Positions 1-11,017 of a DNA stretch of 64,000 bases are shown piece by piece. Positions within the stretch are counted from its first letter, which is position 1. Each line of letters starts with the position of its first letter. The notes under the pieces were generated by a model that did not search any database, was not told where the DNA came from, and was given only the letters and a program-made list of their open reading frames with translations. A program made the position numbers and the translations under genes. Source of the stretch: Pseudomonas frederiksbergensis (GTDB lineage Bacteria; Pseudomonadota; Gammaproteobacteria; Pseudomonadales; Pseudomonadaceae); assembly GCF_017114915.1 (NCBI RefSeq), contig NZ_JAAUOE010000002.1, positions 62,001 through 126,000 on the forward strand, given 5' to 3'.

Positions 1-283
1 TGGCCTCCACCACCGTGGCGCTGCGGGCATTGCCGCCACCCAGGTCTCGACTCTTGTTCGCCAACTGGCTGGTGACCCCCGGCAGGTCCAGCGCAATCCG
101 CGCAGGCTGCTCTGTCGTATAACCGTGAGGCTGGGGCGGTGGCCCATCGAACGATAACTTCAACTCGATACGGTCACCGGGCAGCGCGGCGACATCCAGC
201 GCTTTGAGGTTGGCCGCCTGTACCATCGGCGACAGAAACGCTATCCATAGCGAAATACCGAAGGCTGAGAAAATCCTGTTCAT
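1..283 (-). CDS. pilQ: Type IV pilus secretin PilQ, N-terminal part (runs off the window)
   Basis: PilQ forms the outer-membrane secretin ring through which type IV pili exit. Only the first 94 codons are present. They encode a signal peptide ending around MVQA, then the start of an AMIN-type domain that in this family binds peptidoglycan (visible: NLKALDVAALPGDRIELKL, later RIALDLPGV). The ATG at 283 lies 13 nt after the pilP stop, in the usual pilMNOPQ order. The secretin core lies outside the window, so the identity rests on the N-terminus and the context. Confidence 0.9.
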   Translation of the reverse strand, partial: MNRIFSAFGISLWIAFLSPMVQAANLKALDVAALPGDRIELKLSFDGPPPQPHGYTTEQPARIALDLPGVTSQLANKSRDLGGGNARSATVVEA

Positions 284-296
284 TATACGAGTTCCA

Positions 297-824
297 CTAT
301 GAGTGCTCTTTCAAAGGGATGGTCCGCGGCCGCTCCAGCCAGGCGCCCTCGCCATCGGGAACGATTTCGACCACTTCTACTTGTGAACCGCTGATGGCGA
401 CGATTCGTCCATCGTTACGCCCCAGGTAATCACCTACTTTCAGCCGATGCACGCCGCCCGCCCCGCGTAGTAGCGCAAAGGAGCCGGCGGCATTGGAGAT
501 CGTGCCGACCATTTCGAATTGCTCGATGTTGAAACCTTCGAGGTACTGCTTGACCCGATTGGGATCGGGCTTGACGTTGCGCGAGCCGTGCTTTTGGCCG
601 GCCAGATCGACTTTGACCTGCCGGGAGAACGGGCTGCGCAGGTTGGCAGCGTTGTAGGTGAATGTCGGGTAAGACCGGAATGTCGGCGTTGGTTCAATCT
701 TGCCGGGCGCACGCAGACGCACTTCGTTCAGGTAGGCGTCGATGTCGCTGAAACCATCGTCGCCGCCACAACCGGCCAGGACGACCAGGCACATAACCAT
801 CGACAGACAACGAATCGGGCTCAT
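297..824 (-). CDS. pilP: Type IV pilus lipoprotein PilP
   Basis: PilP is the inner-membrane lipoprotein that links the PilNO dimer to the PilQ secretin across the periplasm. The 175-residue product starts with a lipoprotein signal whose lipobox LAGC places the acylated cysteine at residue 19. A flexible stretch follows, then a C-terminal beta domain (about residues 95-165) containing GVHRLKVGDYLGRNDGRI, typical of PilP. Its ATG overlaps the pilO stop by 4 nt (ATGA), indicating translational coupling. Length and position agree with PilP of other pseudomonads. Confidence 0.95.
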   Translation of the reverse strand: MSPIRCLSMVMCLVVLAGCGGDDGFSDIDAYLNEVRLRAPGKIEPTPTFRSYPTFTYNAANLRSPFSRQVKVDLAGQKHGSRNVKPDPNRVKQYLEGFNIEQFEMVGTISNAAGSFALLRGAGGVHRLKVGDYLGRNDGRIVAISGSQVEVVEIVPDGEGAWLERPRTIPLKEHS

Positions 825-1444
825 TTCTGCACCCCTTTGTCGTTGTAGCGGTAGGTCTTGGCAAGGATGCTCATGCGCAACTTCGGACCGCCATCGGGAT
901 TGGCCGGCGCCAGGTCGAAGTCATGCAGGGTGACAATCCGCGGCAGCCCGGCCACGCCGCTGACGAAAGTGGCCAGATCGTGATAAGCGCCGGTGACGGT
1001 GATCTGGATAGGGAGTTCAATGTAAAACTGCTGGGTGACCTCCGGGAGCAGCTTGATTTCTTCGAACTCCAGGCCGCTGCCCAGACCGGTTCGGGTGATG
1101 TCCTCCAACAGGCCGGGCACTTCGGTGTCGCTGGGCAATTGCCTTAACAACACGCCGAAGGAGTTCTCCATTTCCTTCATCTGCTGGGTATACAGCTCCA
1201 GATTAGCCGCCATATGGGCTTTGCTCGCGAACTGCTCCTTGAGCGTGGATTCTTCCTCACGCTTGAGTTCCAGGTGGTTTTGCAGATCGCCGATCAAGAA
1301 GCTGTAGCCCAGGACCAGCACCAGAACCATGAGCAGAACACTCGCCAGAACCTTGATCGCCGCTGGCCAGGACCCCATGTTGTTGGTGTCCAGATCGTTG
1401 ATATCGATCTGGCGCAACCCTTCGAACCATTCGGACGGCCTCAT
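821..1444 (-). CDS. pilO: Type IV pilus alignment protein PilO
   Basis: PilO is a bitopic inner-membrane protein that dimerises with PilN and aligns the inner-membrane pilus motor with the secretin. The 207-residue sequence has a short cytoplasmic N-terminus, one membrane segment (about residues 30-52, rich in V, L and M), a charged periplasmic coiled coil (about 55-95), and a ferredoxin-like C-terminal domain (VTGAYHDLATFVSGVAGLPRI). It overlaps both pilN (4 nt) and pilP (4 nt), so the operon is tightly coupled. Confidence 0.95.
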   Translation of the reverse strand: MRPSEWFEGLRQIDINDLDTNNMGSWPAAIKVLASVLLMVLVLVLGYSFLIGDLQNHLELKREEESTLKEQFASKAHMAANLELYTQQMKEMENSFGVLLRQLPSDTEVPGLLEDITRTGLGSGLEFEEIKLLPEVTQQFYIELPIQITVTGAYHDLATFVSGVAGLPRIVTLHDFDLAPANPDGGPKLRMSILAKTYRYNDKGVQK

Positions 1445-2006
1445 TTGGCACCCCCCACAATGGCGGGTTGAGTCTGACGGACGGTCAACTGAAAAACATT
1501 GGCCTGATCCAGTTGACCGGCAGTGGTCGCTTTGACTTCCGTGAGATTGGGCGCGTCGAACCAGTCGGACGCATCAAGATTGCGCATCAAATCCGAAACA
1601 CGATTGTTGGACTCCGCCGCGCCAGTGATGGACAAGGTCTTGCCGATCATTTTCACTTCGGTGAAATACACTCCTTCCGGCAAGGTGCGCGCCAACTGAT
1701 CGAAAATCCTTCCGCTGATCGGGCGGTTGCCTTGCAAGTCCTGGATGATGCGCATGCGCTCGACGAGTTGCTGACGACGAGCCTTCAGGTCGCTGATCTG
1801 TTTGATCCGCCCATCGACCACGGCAATCTGCTTGCCGATGTAGTCGTTACGGGCAACTTGCCGATCAATGGCGTTGTTTATGACCTGATCCGCGATCAAC
1901 AGCGCCCCCACTGATCCCACCAGCACACCGACCAACGCCAGCAAAAAGCGTTTGCGACGCACTTCGCGCAACTCTTCGCGCCAGGGTAAAAGATTGATCC
2001 GCGCCA

Positions 2007-2007
<1 letters not shown>
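1441..2007 (-). CDS. pilN: Type IV pilus assembly protein PilN
   Basis: PilN is the partner of PilO. Its cytoplasmic N-terminal peptide INLLPWR docks into the actin-like protein PilM, and the motif is present at residues 4-10. One membrane segment follows (about residues 22-42), then a periplasmic coiled coil and a ferredoxin-like domain. At 188 residues it has the family length. The start codon shares one base with the pilM stop (TGATG). Confidence 0.95.
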
Positions 2008-3288
<1,281 letters not shown>

Positions 3289-5730
3289 TTGATTCGTCTG
3301 CTGAAATTTTTCGGTTGGTCCATCGTCGCCGTTTTCTGCGGACTGCTCCTGGGTCTGAGCGGCGCTTTCCTTTACCTTAGTCCTGGATTGCCGTCCGTGG
3401 AGGCGCTGAGAAGTATTCAGTTGCAGATTCCTTTGCGGGTGTACAGCAGCGACAATAAGTTGATAGCAGAATTTGGCGAAATGCGCCGCACGCCGATCCG
3501 TTTCGCCGACATTCCCCCCAATTTCATTAATGCGTTACTAAGTGCTGAAGACGACAATTTCGCCAATCACTACGGCGTCGATCCCAGCAGCCTGATGCGT
3601 GCCGCCACCCAGTTAGTAAAAAGCGGACACATTCAATCCGGCGGCAGCACCATCACCATGCAGGTGGCGAAGAATTTTTTCCTGACCAGCGAACGCAGCT
3701 TTTCGCGCAAGACCACCGAAATCCTCCTGGCGCTACAGATCGAACGACAGTTGACCAAGGACGAGATCCTCGAGCTGTACGTCAACAAGATCTATCTGGG
3801 TAACCGCGCCTATGGCATCGAAGCGGCGGCGCAGGTCTATTACGGCAAGTCGATTCGTGATGTCAGCCTGGCGCAGATGGCGATGATCGCCGGCCTGCCA
3901 AAAGCCCCGTCACGCTTCAACCCCCTGGCGAACCCGGCCCGCAGCAAGGAGCGTCGCGACTGGATCCTGGGGCGCATGTACAAGCTCGGCAAGATCACCG
4001 AAGCCGACTACACCGCTGCGATCAATGAGCCGCTGAACGCCAGCTACCATGTACCGACCCCGGAAGTGAATGCACCGTACGTCGCGGAAATGGCCCGTGC
4101 CGAAATGGTCGGCCGCTATGGCAGTGATGCGTACACCGAAGGTTTCCGCGTCACCACCACGGTGCCGAGCGATTTGCAGGAAATGGCCAACACCGCGGTT
4201 CACGAAGGTTTGATGACCTACGATCAACGGCACGGTTATCGCGGCCCCGAATCACGCTTGCCGGGCAAAACCCGAGAAGCCTGGACCCTGGAGCTGACCA
4301 AGCAACGAACCATCAGCAGCCTGGAACCGGCGATCGTGACCCAGGTCGACAAAAACGGCTTGCAGGTGCTGACCCGCACCGGCGAAGAGCACGTTGCCTG
4401 GGACACCATGAAGTGGGCCCGTCCGTTCCTGAACACCAACAGCATGGGCGCCAATCCGAAGCAGCCGTCGGATGTCGCGCAGGTCGGCGATCTGATTCGC
4501 GTACAGCGCCAGCCAGACAATTCGCTCAAATTCAGCCAGATTCCACAGGCCCAGAGCGCGCTGGTTTCCCTCGACCCGCAGAACGGCGCCATTCGCTCGT
4601 TGGTCGGCGGTTTTGCCTTCGAGCAGAGCAACTACAACCGCGCCATGCAGGCCAAGCGTCAGCCGGGTTCGAGCTTCAAGCCGTTCGTCTATAGCGCCGC
4701 TCTGGACAACGGTTACACCGCCGCCAGCCTGGTGAACGACGCTCCGATCGTGTTCGTCGACGAGTACCTGGACAAGGTCTGGCGTCCGAAGAACGACACC
4801 AATACCTTCCTCGGCCCGATCCGCATGCGTGAAGCGCTCTACAAGTCGCGCAACCTGGTATCGATCCGCCTGCTGCAAGCGCTGGGTGTCGACCGCACCA
4901 TCGATTACATCAGCAAATTCGGCTTCAACAAGCAGGACCTGCCGCGCAACCTGTCCCTGGCATTGGGCACCGCGACCTTGACGCCAATGGAAATCGCCAC
5001 TGGCTGGAGCGCCTTCGCCAACGGCGGGTACAAGATCACCCCGTACATCATCGACAAGATCGAAAGCCGCAATGGCGACACGCTGTTCGTTGCCAATCCG
5101 CCGAGCGTTCCAAAAGGCGTTGTCGCCAGCGACGGCATTGCCGTACCGGCCGCCAACACCTTCACGGTCAACGCTACCCCAGGCGAAGCGCCGAGCACCC
5201 AGCCAGCGCCACAAACGCCAGCCGTGGCCGAGCGCATCATCGACGGCCGCACCACCTACATCCTCAACAGCATGCTTGAGGACGTGATCAAACTCGGCAC
5301 TGGCCGTAGAGCCCTGGCATTGGGCCGCAGCGACATTGCGGGCAAGACCGGCACCACCAACGAATCCAAGGACGCCTGGTTCTCCGGCTACAACGCCGAT
5401 TACGTGACCACCGTCTGGACCGGCTTCGACCAACCGGAAAGCCTGGGCAAACGCGAGTTCGGTGGCACCGTCGCCCTGCCGATCTGGATGAACTACATGG
5501 GCGCCGCCCTCAAAGACAAGCCACCTCATACCCAGCCAGAACCTGAAGGCATCCTCAGCCTGCGCGTCGACCCGGTCAGCGGCCGTGCAGCCACCCCAGG
5601 CACGCCAGGCGCCTACTTCGAACTGTTCAAGGCCGAAGACACGCCGCCGTCGGTGAACGAGCTGGGTACCGGCAACGTACCGGGTAGCCCGCTGCCAGCG
5701 GACGAGGCAGCGCCGATCGATTTGTTCTGA
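3289..5730 (+). CDS. mrcA: Penicillin-binding protein 1A, bifunctional peptidoglycan synthase
   Basis: PBP1A (ponA) polymerises lipid II and cross-links the stem peptides on the outer face of the inner membrane. The 813-residue protein has one N-terminal membrane helix (about 9-30). A GT51 glycosyltransferase domain follows, with catalytic Glu87 in AEDDNF and the motif GGSTITMQVAKN. The transpeptidase domain has the SxxK nucleophile Ser461-Lys464 (GSSFK), the SRN motif and KTGTT. A proline-rich insert (about 625-650) sits before the last third. The start is a TTG; no in-frame ATG lies nearby upstream and the membrane helix starts directly after it. The gene is separated from pilM by the shared promoter region. 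Confidence 0.95.
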   Translation: MIRLLKFFGWSIVAVFCGLLLGLSGAFLYLSPGLPSVEALRSIQLQIPLRVYSSDNKLIAEFGEMRRTPIRFADIPPNFINALLSAEDDNFANHYGVDPSSLMRAATQLVKSGHIQSGGSTITMQVAKNFFLTSERSFSRKTTEILLALQIERQLTKDEILELYVNKIYLGNRAYGIEAAAQVYYGKSIRDVSLAQMAMIAGLPKAPSRFNPLANPARSKERRDWILGRMYKLGKITEADYTAAINEPLNASYHVPTPEVNAPYVAEMARAEMVGRYGSDAYTEGFRVTTTVPSDLQEMANTAVHEGLMTYDQRHGYRGPESRLPGKTREAWTLELTKQRTISSLEPAIVTQVDKNGLQVLTRTGEEHVAWDTMKWARPFLNTNSMGANPKQPSDVAQVGDLIRVQRQPDNSLKFSQIPQAQSALVSLDPQNGAIRSLVGGFAFEQSNYNRAMQAKRQPGSSFKPFVYSAALDNGYTAASLVNDAPIVFVDEYLDKVWRPKNDTNTFLGPIRMREALYKSRNLVSIRLLQALGVDRTIDYISKFGFNKQDLPRNLSLALGTATLTPMEIATGWSAFANGGYKITPYIIDKIESRNGDTLFVANPPSVPKGVVASDGIAVPAANTFTVNATPGEAPSTQPAPQTPAVAERIIDGRTTYILNSMLEDVIKLGTGRRALALGRSDIAGKTGTTNESKDAWFSGYNADYVTTVWTGFDQPESLGKREFGGTVALPIWMNYMGAALKDKPPHTQPEPEGILSLRVDPVSGRAATPGTPGAYFELFKAEDTPPSVNELGTGNVPGSPLPADEAAPIDLF

Positions 5731-5743
5731 TCGCCGCAACACC

Positions 5744-5780
5744 AAAAAGCCCCGCCTTCGAAAGAAGTGCGGGGCTTTTT
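5744..5780 (+). terminator. Intrinsic terminator of mrcA
   Basis: AAAAAGCCCCGC and GCGGGGCTTTTT form a 12-bp stem around a 13-nt loop, with a U-tract. It begins 13 nt after the mrcA stop. The A/T flanks are symmetric, so it may also stop minus-strand transcripts. Confidence 0.85.
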
Positions 5781-5794
5781 ATTGCCTGTCGGCT

Positions 5795-5908
5795 GATCGT
5801 TCCCACGCTTTGCGTGGGAATGCAGCCTGGGACGCTCCGCGTCCCTTTCGCGAACTGGAACGCAGAGCGTCCCTTGAGGCATTCCCACGCAGAGCGTGGG
5901 AACGGTCA
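5795..5908. repeat. Double-hairpin palindromic repeat, copy 1
   Basis: A GATCGTTCCCACGC...GCGTGGGAACGGTC element of 114 bp. Each end forms its own hairpin, and an inner GGGACGC/GCGTCCC pair sits between them. It lies between the terminators of two convergent genes. The left arm has TTTGCG where most copies have TCTGCG. The same family occurs eight more times in the window. Confidence 0.9.
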
Positions 5909-5927
5909 ATACAAACCCCTCAGATAC

Positions 5928-5962
5928 AAAAAAGCCCCGACTCAGAATGAGCCGGGGCCTTT
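5928..5962 (-). terminator. Intrinsic terminator of maeB
   Basis: Read on the minus strand, GCCCCGGCTCA pairs with TGAGTCGGGGC (one mismatch) and is followed by TTTTTT. It begins about 25 nt downstream of the malic enzyme stop. Confidence 0.85.
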
Positions 5963-5982
5963 GGTTGAAGCGCTACAACGGC

Positions 5983-7251
5983 TTAGCCGTTGAACACGTC
6001 ATCCACGCTTTTGAGCGGGTAGTTCTTCGGATACGGCAGGGTCGCCACACCCGTCTCGATCGCAGCCTTGGCCACGGCATCGGAGATCACGGTGATCAGG
6101 CGGGCATCCATTGGTTTCGGAATGATGTACTCACGACCGAATTCCAGCTTGATGCCACCGTAGGCGTCGCACACTTCCTGAGGCACTGGCAGTTTGGCCA
6201 GTTCACGCAGGGCGTTGGCGGCAGCCACTTTCATTTCTTCGTTGATGCGCTTGGCGCGAACGTCCAGGGCACCACGGAAAATGAACGGGAAGCCCAGTAC
6301 GTTGTTGACCTGGTTCGGGTAGTCCGAACGGCCGGTGGCCATGATCACGTCATTGCGAGTGGAGTGAGCCAGCTCAGGAGCGATTTCCGGATCAGGGTTC
6401 GAGCAGGCGAACACGATCGGGTCCTTGGCCATCAGCTTCAGATTTTCAGCGCTCAGCAGATTCGGACCAGACAAACCAACGAACACGTCGGCACCGTCAA
6501 GAGCATCAGCCAGGGTGCGCTTCTCGGTCGCGTGAGCGAACACAGCCTTGTACTGGTTCAGGTCGTCACGACCGGAGTGGATCACACCGGTACGGTCAAC
6601 CATGTAAATGTTTTCGATATTGGCACCCATGCTCACCAGCAACTTCATGCAGGAGATGGCGGCAGCACCGGCGCCCAGGCAGACGATCTTGGCGTCAGCC
6701 AGGGTTTTGCCAGCGATTTCCAGGGCGTTGATCATGCCGGCAGCGGTCACGATCGCGGTGCCGTGCTGGTCATCATGGAACACCGGAATGTCGCACTGCT
6801 CGATCAGCGCGCGTTCGATTTCAAAGCACTCAGGTGCCTTGATGTCTTCCAGGTTGATGCCACCGAAGGTGATGGAGATACGCTTGACGGTGTCGATGAA
6901 GGCTTGCGGGCTTTCGGAGTCGACTTCGATGTCGAACACGTCGATGCCGGCGAAGCGCTTGAACAGAACACCTTTACCTTCCATCACCGGCTTGGAAGCC
7001 AATGGGCCGAGGTTACCCAGGCCCAGAATCGCGGTGCCATCGGAAATGACTGCAACCAGGTTGCCTTTGCCGGTGTATTTGTAGGCCAGTTCAGGATCGC
7101 GGGCGATTTCGCGTACCGGTTCGGCTACGCCGGGGCTGTAGGCCAGCGACAGATCGCGGGCGGTAGCGGTGGCCTTGGTGAGCTCGACACTCAGCTTCCC
7201 TGGACGAGGATTGGCGTGATATTCGAGAGCGGCAGTTTTCAGATCAGACAT
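5983..7251 (-). CDS. maeB: NADP-dependent malic enzyme, short form
   Basis: The enzyme decarboxylates malate to pyruvate with reduction of NAD(P)+. The 422-residue protein has the N-terminal malic domain ([32 protein letters not shown], the metal site around FHDDQHGTA) and the Rossmann domain ([16 protein letters not shown] near residue 190). It lacks the C-terminal phosphotransacetylase-like domain of the roughly 750-residue MaeB of enterics. A 40-residue in-frame upstream extension is not family-like; the ATG at 7251, preceded by AGCGGA, gives the expected [12 protein letters not shown] start. The gene is monocistronic with its own terminator. Confidence 0.93.
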   Translation of the reverse strand: MSDLKTAALEYHANPRPGKLSVELTKATATARDLSLAYSPGVAEPVREIARDPELAYKYTGKGNLVAVISDGTAILGLGNLGPLASKPVMEGKGVLFKRFAGIDVFDIEVDSESPQAFIDTVKRISITFGGINLEDIKAPECFEIERALIEQCDIPVFHDDQHGTAIVTAAGMINALEIAGKTLADAKIVCLGAGAAAISCMKLLVSMGANIENIYMVDRTGVIHSGRDDLNQYKAVFAHATEKRTLADALDGADVFVGLSGPNLLSAENLKLMAKDPIVFACSNPDPEIAPELAHSTRNDVIMATGRSDYPNQVNNVLGFPFIFRGALDVRAKRINEEMKVAAANALRELAKLPVPQEVCDAYGGIKLEFGREYIIPKPMDARLITVISDAVAKAAIETGVATLPYPKNYPLKSVDDVFNG

Positions 7252-7434
7252 GTGGGCATTCCGCTTTTTACTGTTGGACAGACGGACCGCCGAGGATACG
7301 CGTGTCGCAAAGTCCCCACAAGACTGGCCAGTCACCCCTGTCAAGCGCCAGCCCCTACGACTTTGGGCCAAGAGCCACGGAACACAAGGAATGGACTGTT
7401 CACAATCAATAGAAAAAATGCCTACAACTTTTTC

Positions 7435-8223
7435 TTATGGTGCCGCCTGCAACATCGCCGGATCGGTCAGCGGCAAAAGCCAGCGCGCCTGCCCGGGTTT
7501 CAGTCCGCCGCGACGCGAACGATCCACCACCCAGCCACGAGCCTCGATTTGCTTGCCTTTGAGCTTTTCAAGCGCCGCAACATCGAATTGACCCAGCAGA
7601 TTGGGCGCAACCTTCAATACAACCGAATCCTGCAACTCGATCCAAACACCGCCGCGATTGCGCTGAATCCTGCTCACACGACCACTGAGCATGGCAAAGC
7701 CGGACGCGCTGATCTGCTCCGCTTTCAGCACAGGTGATTGGCGCCACAGCCCGAGACCGGCCTGACGGGCACTGCGTTCCGCCGCTTGCTGGCAGCCGAC
7801 TAAATCGACGTTCGGCGCCACCGCGACCTGAAAACCGAGGCCTTCAGCGAGCATCTGCGCTTCGAGGTTGGCGCCATCGATGCTGTAGACATGGGCCAGG
7901 GTGCGGCCGTAATGGTCCTTGCTTTCCTTACCCGGCAGCAAACCGACCCGCCCGCCGCTGGCGGCCACCAGTGCTTCCAGGCGTTTGCGCGCAGCCACGG
8001 CGAACGGCTCGTCGGAACGACCCTGCTTGCCCAGCTCCGGCGTGTTCAAACCGATCATGCGCACGCTGCGGCCATCACTCAAACGCAAGGTGTCGCCATC
8101 CACCACTCGCTGCACCGCGACCGGCGTCAGCCCGCTCGGCGCCGGACAGAAGGCCTGGGCAGAGGAAAGCCAAATCGCAGACACAAAAAAGGCGCCCGCG
8201 AGGGACGCCTTTTTCATCAGCAT
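7435..8223 (-). CDS. Secreted thermonuclease-family protein (SNase-like)
   Basis: A predicted exported Ca-dependent nuclease of the staphylococcal nuclease family. A signal peptide (MKKASLAGAFF... ending SAQA) is followed by the SNase fold: VVDGDTLRLSDG, VRMIGLNTPE, and YGRTLAHVY, which carry the family's catalytic acid and arginine positions. A C-terminal extension of about 90 residues (GVWIELQDSVVLKVAP and on) looks like a second OB-type domain. Three starts compete: ATG 8223, ATG 8217 and TTG 8247; 8223 is used here. The signal-peptide codons coincide with the intrinsic terminator that follows rpmE, so expression may depend on read-through or a separate promoter. The exact substrate is unknown. 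Confidence 0.8.
   Translation of the reverse strand: MLMKKASLAGAFFVSAIWLSSAQAFCPAPSGLTPVAVQRVVDGDTLRLSDGRSVRMIGLNTPELGKQGRSDEPFAVAARKRLEALVAASGGRVGLLPGKESKDHYGRTLAHVYSIDGANLEAQMLAEGLGFQVAVAPNVDLVGCQQAAERSARQAGLGLWRQSPVLKAEQISASGFAMLSGRVSRIQRNRGGVWIELQDSVVLKVAPNLLGQFDVAALEKLKGKQIEARGWVVDRSRRGGLKPGQARWLLPLTDPAMLQAAP
8185..8214 (-). terminator. Intrinsic terminator behind rpmE, inside the nuclease gene start
   Basis: On the minus strand AAAAAGGCGTCCC pairs with GGGCGCCTTTTT (one G-T wobble) and runs into a U-tract. The hairpin starts 44 nt after the rpmE stop, where a terminator would be expected, yet it also encodes residues 2-11 of the nuclease signal peptide. Confidence 0.75.
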
Positions 8224-8258
8224 GGAAAAACCGTGACGGCTTCCCAAGTTGATCGGCC

Positions 8259-8477
8259 TTAGGCCTTTTTCGCGCCGAAAGCACCGAAACGATCGGCGAA
8301 CTTCTGAACACGGCCGCCGGTATCCAGAGTCTTCTGCTTACCGGTGTAGAACGGGTGGCACTCGTTGCAAACGTCGATCGCCAGGGCTTTGCCGTAGGTC
8401 GAACGGGTTTCGAACTTGTTGCCGCAGCTGCAAGTGACGGCAACTACTGGGTATTCTGGATGGATATCGGCTTTCAT
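8259..8477 (-). CDS. rpmE: 50S ribosomal protein L31, zinc-binding form
   Basis: L31 bridges the large and small ribosomal subunits. The 72-residue protein carries Cys16, Cys18, Cys37 and Cys40 (CSC and CNEC), the zinc ligands of the C-plus form, so it is rpmE rather than the zinc-free paralogue induced under zinc starvation. The ATG is preceded by GAGGAAG. It is divergent from priA, as in other gammaproteobacteria. Confidence 0.97.
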   Translation of the reverse strand: MKADIHPEYPVVAVTCSCGNKFETRSTYGKALAIDVCNECHPFYTGKQKTLDTGGRVQKFADRFGAFGAKKA

Positions 8478-8547
8478 GGTGTCTTCCTCAGGCTAGCGTG
8501 CCGCCACCCAACACTATTGTTGAATACCGCACGTAATTAGGCCGCGG

Positions 8548-8575
8548 ATTCTACCAGACCTTCGCGATCACGCAA
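8548..8575 (-). promoter_or_regulatory. Sigma70-type promoter of rpmE
   Basis: On the minus strand TTGCGT, 16 nt, then TAGAAT with an extended -10 TG one base before it. The leader of about 65 nt contains a small inverted repeat CAACA-ATAG-TGTTG. Called by eye. Confidence 0.55.
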
Positions 8576-8649
8576 GCTGTCGCTTCGCCCGACCGTCTGC
8601 TAGGCTCCCGGCCTTCTTCCTTGCCCCCTGATTTCGAGAAAACAATCGC

Positions 8650-10869
8650 GTGCCCGACGCCATTCTGCGCCTCGCCCTGCCTTCGCCCCTGCGCCGCCTG
8701 TTCGATTACCGCGCACCGGCCGGAGTCCTGCGCGCCCAGCTACATCCGGGCATGCGCTTGCGGGTGCCGTTCGGTCGGCGGGAGATGATCGGGATTCTGG
8801 TGGAAGTCACCGATCACAGTGAAGTCCCGACGGAAAAGCTCAAACCGGCTCTGGCGCTGCTCGATGCCGTACCGCCGCTACCGCCCGCGCTGTTCAAGTT
8901 GTGCCTGTGGACGTCCCAGTATTACCAGCACAGCCTCGGCGACACGTTGAGCTGGGCGTTGCCGGTGTTGCTGCGCCAGGGCGAACTGGCCGAAGCCCGT
9001 CAGGAGCGTTTCTGGTCTGCCGCGCCCGGCGCCAGCCTCGATGACCCGCGCATTGCCCGCGCCCCGCGGCAGCGTGAAGCCCTGGCGACCCTGGCCCAGC
9101 ATCCCCACGGCGTCGCCCATCAATTGTTGAGCAAACTGATGCTGAGCAAGGACAGCCTCGACCTGCTGCTGGCCAAGGATCTGGTGCAGGTCGACATCCG
9201 CAGGCACGCGCCCGGCGCTCGCCACGAACACTGGCTGGCGCAACCGGAATTACCGCTCAACCCGGAGCAGCGCGCTGCTTTTGAAGCCATTCGCGCCGGG
9301 TTCGACAGTTATCACGCGTTCCTGCTGGCCGGCGTCACCGGCAGCGGCAAGACCGAAGTCTATTTGCAACTGATCCGTGAAACCCTCGAAGCCGGCAAGC
9401 AAGCCCTGGTACTGATCCCGGAGATCAACCTCGGCCCGCAAACCCTGGCGCGCTTCGAGCAGCGCTTCAATGCGCGCATCGCGCTGATTCACTCCGCCGT
9501 CAACGACCGCGAGCGTCTGGACGCCTGGCTGGCCGCACGGGATGGCGAAGCCGACATTATTATCGGCACCCGCTCGGCGCTGTTCACGCCGATGAAGAAC
9601 CCCGGCCTGATCATCATCGATGAAGAGCACGACGGTTCCTATAAACAGCAGGAAGGCCTGCGCTACCACGCCCGCGACCTGGCTCTGGTTCGCGCCCGCC
9701 AGGAGAACATCCCGATTGTCCTCGGCTCCGCCACCCCTTCGCTGGAGAGCCTGCAAAACGCCTACACCGGTCGTTACGGCCTCCTGCGCCTGAATGAACG
9801 GGCCGGTAGCGCCAAGCAACCGCGCTTCCTGCGCCTGGATGTGAAAAGTCGCCCACTGGACAGCGGCATTTCCGGGCCGATGCAACAAGCCATCGGTCAG
9901 ACCCTGGCCGCCGGCCAGCAGGTGCTGGTGTTCCTCAACCGTCGAGGGTTCGCCCCAACGTTGCTGTGCCACGACTGCGGCTGGATGTCCGAATGCCAGC
10001 GCTGCGACGCGCGCATGACCGTGCACCAGCGCTCGGGGGAGCTGCGCTGCCACCATTGCGGCTACGTCGAACGCGTGCCCCGGCATTGCCCGAAGTGCGG
10101 CAAGGTCGATTTGCGACCGGTGGGCGCTGGTACCGAGCGTGCCGAGGAACGCCTGGGGATTCTGTTCCCGGACGTCCCGGTGCTGCGGGTCGACCGCGAC
10201 AGCACCTCACGCAAAGACGCGATGAATCAGCTGTTCGCGACCATCCAGAAAGGCCAACCGTGCATTCTGGTCGGCACGCAAATGCTTGCCAAAGGTCACC
10301 ACTTTCCCCGGGTGACCCTGGTGTCGATTCTCGATGCCGATGGCGGACTGTTCTCCGGCGACTTCCGCGCCAGCGAACGCATGGCGCAGTTGATCGTCCA
10401 GGTCGCCGGCCGCGCGGGCCGGGCCGAAGAGCCGGGCAAAGTGATCATCCAGACGCACCTGGCGGACCACCCACTGCTGGTGCAGCTGACCGAGCAGGGC
10501 TATTTCGCCTTTGCCGAACAGGCGTTGAGCGAACGCCGCTCCGCCGGGCTGCCGCCGTTTGCGCATCTCGCGCTGCTGCGGGCCGAAGCGCACAAACCGG
10601 GACAGGCCGAAGGTTTCCTCGATGAAGCGTGCAGCGAGGCCGAGCGACTTCTGGCCGAGCAGCATCTGACCGGTATCGAGTTGTTGGGGCCGGTGCCGGC
10701 GCCAATGGAACGCAGGGCCGGACGCTACCGCGCGCAGTTATTGCTGCAAGCCACGGCCCGGGCGCCGCTGCATCGATTGCTGAGCCATTGGTTGCTGGTT
10801 TTGGAACAGATGCCGAGTGGGCGCGCGGTGCGTTGGTCGCTGGATGTGGATCCGGTCGATTTGTATTGA
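8650..10869 (+). CDS. priA: Primosomal replication restart helicase PriA
   Basis: PriA recognises stalled forks and D-loops and reloads the replisome. The 739-residue protein shows the N-terminal fork-binding domain (about 1-190), Walker [12 protein letters not shown] (near 230), Walker [12 protein letters not shown] (near 325), and paired zinc-binding cysteines inserted in the helicase core (CHDCGW, CQRC, CHHCGY, CPKCG, about 440-485). The helicase motif [10 protein letters not shown] is near 585. The start is GTG at 8650. It is divergent from rpmE, with argS downstream under a probably separate promoter. Confidence 0.97.
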   Translation: MPDAILRLALPSPLRRLFDYRAPAGVLRAQLHPGMRLRVPFGRREMIGILVEVTDHSEVPTEKLKPALALLDAVPPLPPALFKLCLWTSQYYQHSLGDTLSWALPVLLRQGELAEARQERFWSAAPGASLDDPRIARAPRQREALATLAQHPHGVAHQLLSKLMLSKDSLDLLLAKDLVQVDIRRHAPGARHEHWLAQPELPLNPEQRAAFEAIRAGFDSYHAFLLAGVTGSGKTEVYLQLIRETLEAGKQALVLIPEINLGPQTLARFEQRFNARIALIHSAVNDRERLDAWLAARDGEADIIIGTRSALFTPMKNPGLIIIDEEHDGSYKQQEGLRYHARDLALVRARQENIPIVLGSATPSLESLQNAYTGRYGLLRLNERAGSAKQPRFLRLDVKSRPLDSGISGPMQQAIGQTLAAGQQVLVFLNRRGFAPTLLCHDCGWMSECQRCDARMTVHQRSGELRCHHCGYVERVPRHCPKCGKVDLRPVGAGTERAEERLGILFPDVPVLRVDRDSTSRKDAMNQLFATIQKGQPCILVGTQMLAKGHHFPRVTLVSILDADGGLFSGDFRASERMAQLIVQVAGRAGRAEEPGKVIIQTHLADHPLLVQLTEQGYFAFAEQALSERRSAGLPPFAHLALLRAEAHKPGQAEGFLDEACSEAERLLAEQHLTGIELLGPVPAPMERRAGRYRAQLLLQATARAPLHRLLSHWLLVLEQMPSGRAVRWSLDVDPVDLY

Positions 10870-11017
10870 TCGAGAGATTGCCTTCGCGGGCAATTTGTCA
10901 CCACCTATCCATAACCTGCCCGCTATAGTTGGCAAGCCCGTCTTCGCAACGGATAATGCCCAGTTTTTCCACCAGCGCACTGAAGCGCCGCCGCGCCTGC
11001 GGTCGAAAGAGAAGACC

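Noticed and set aside
4252..5745. 497-codon open frame on the strand opposite mrcA
   Set aside because: It mirrors the PBP1A coding frame in GC-rich DNA, shows no family motif and no ribosome site.
10895..10929. TTGTCA and TATAGT as promoter of argS
   Set aside because: Spacing of 23 nt is too long; TATAGT alone is insufficient evidence.
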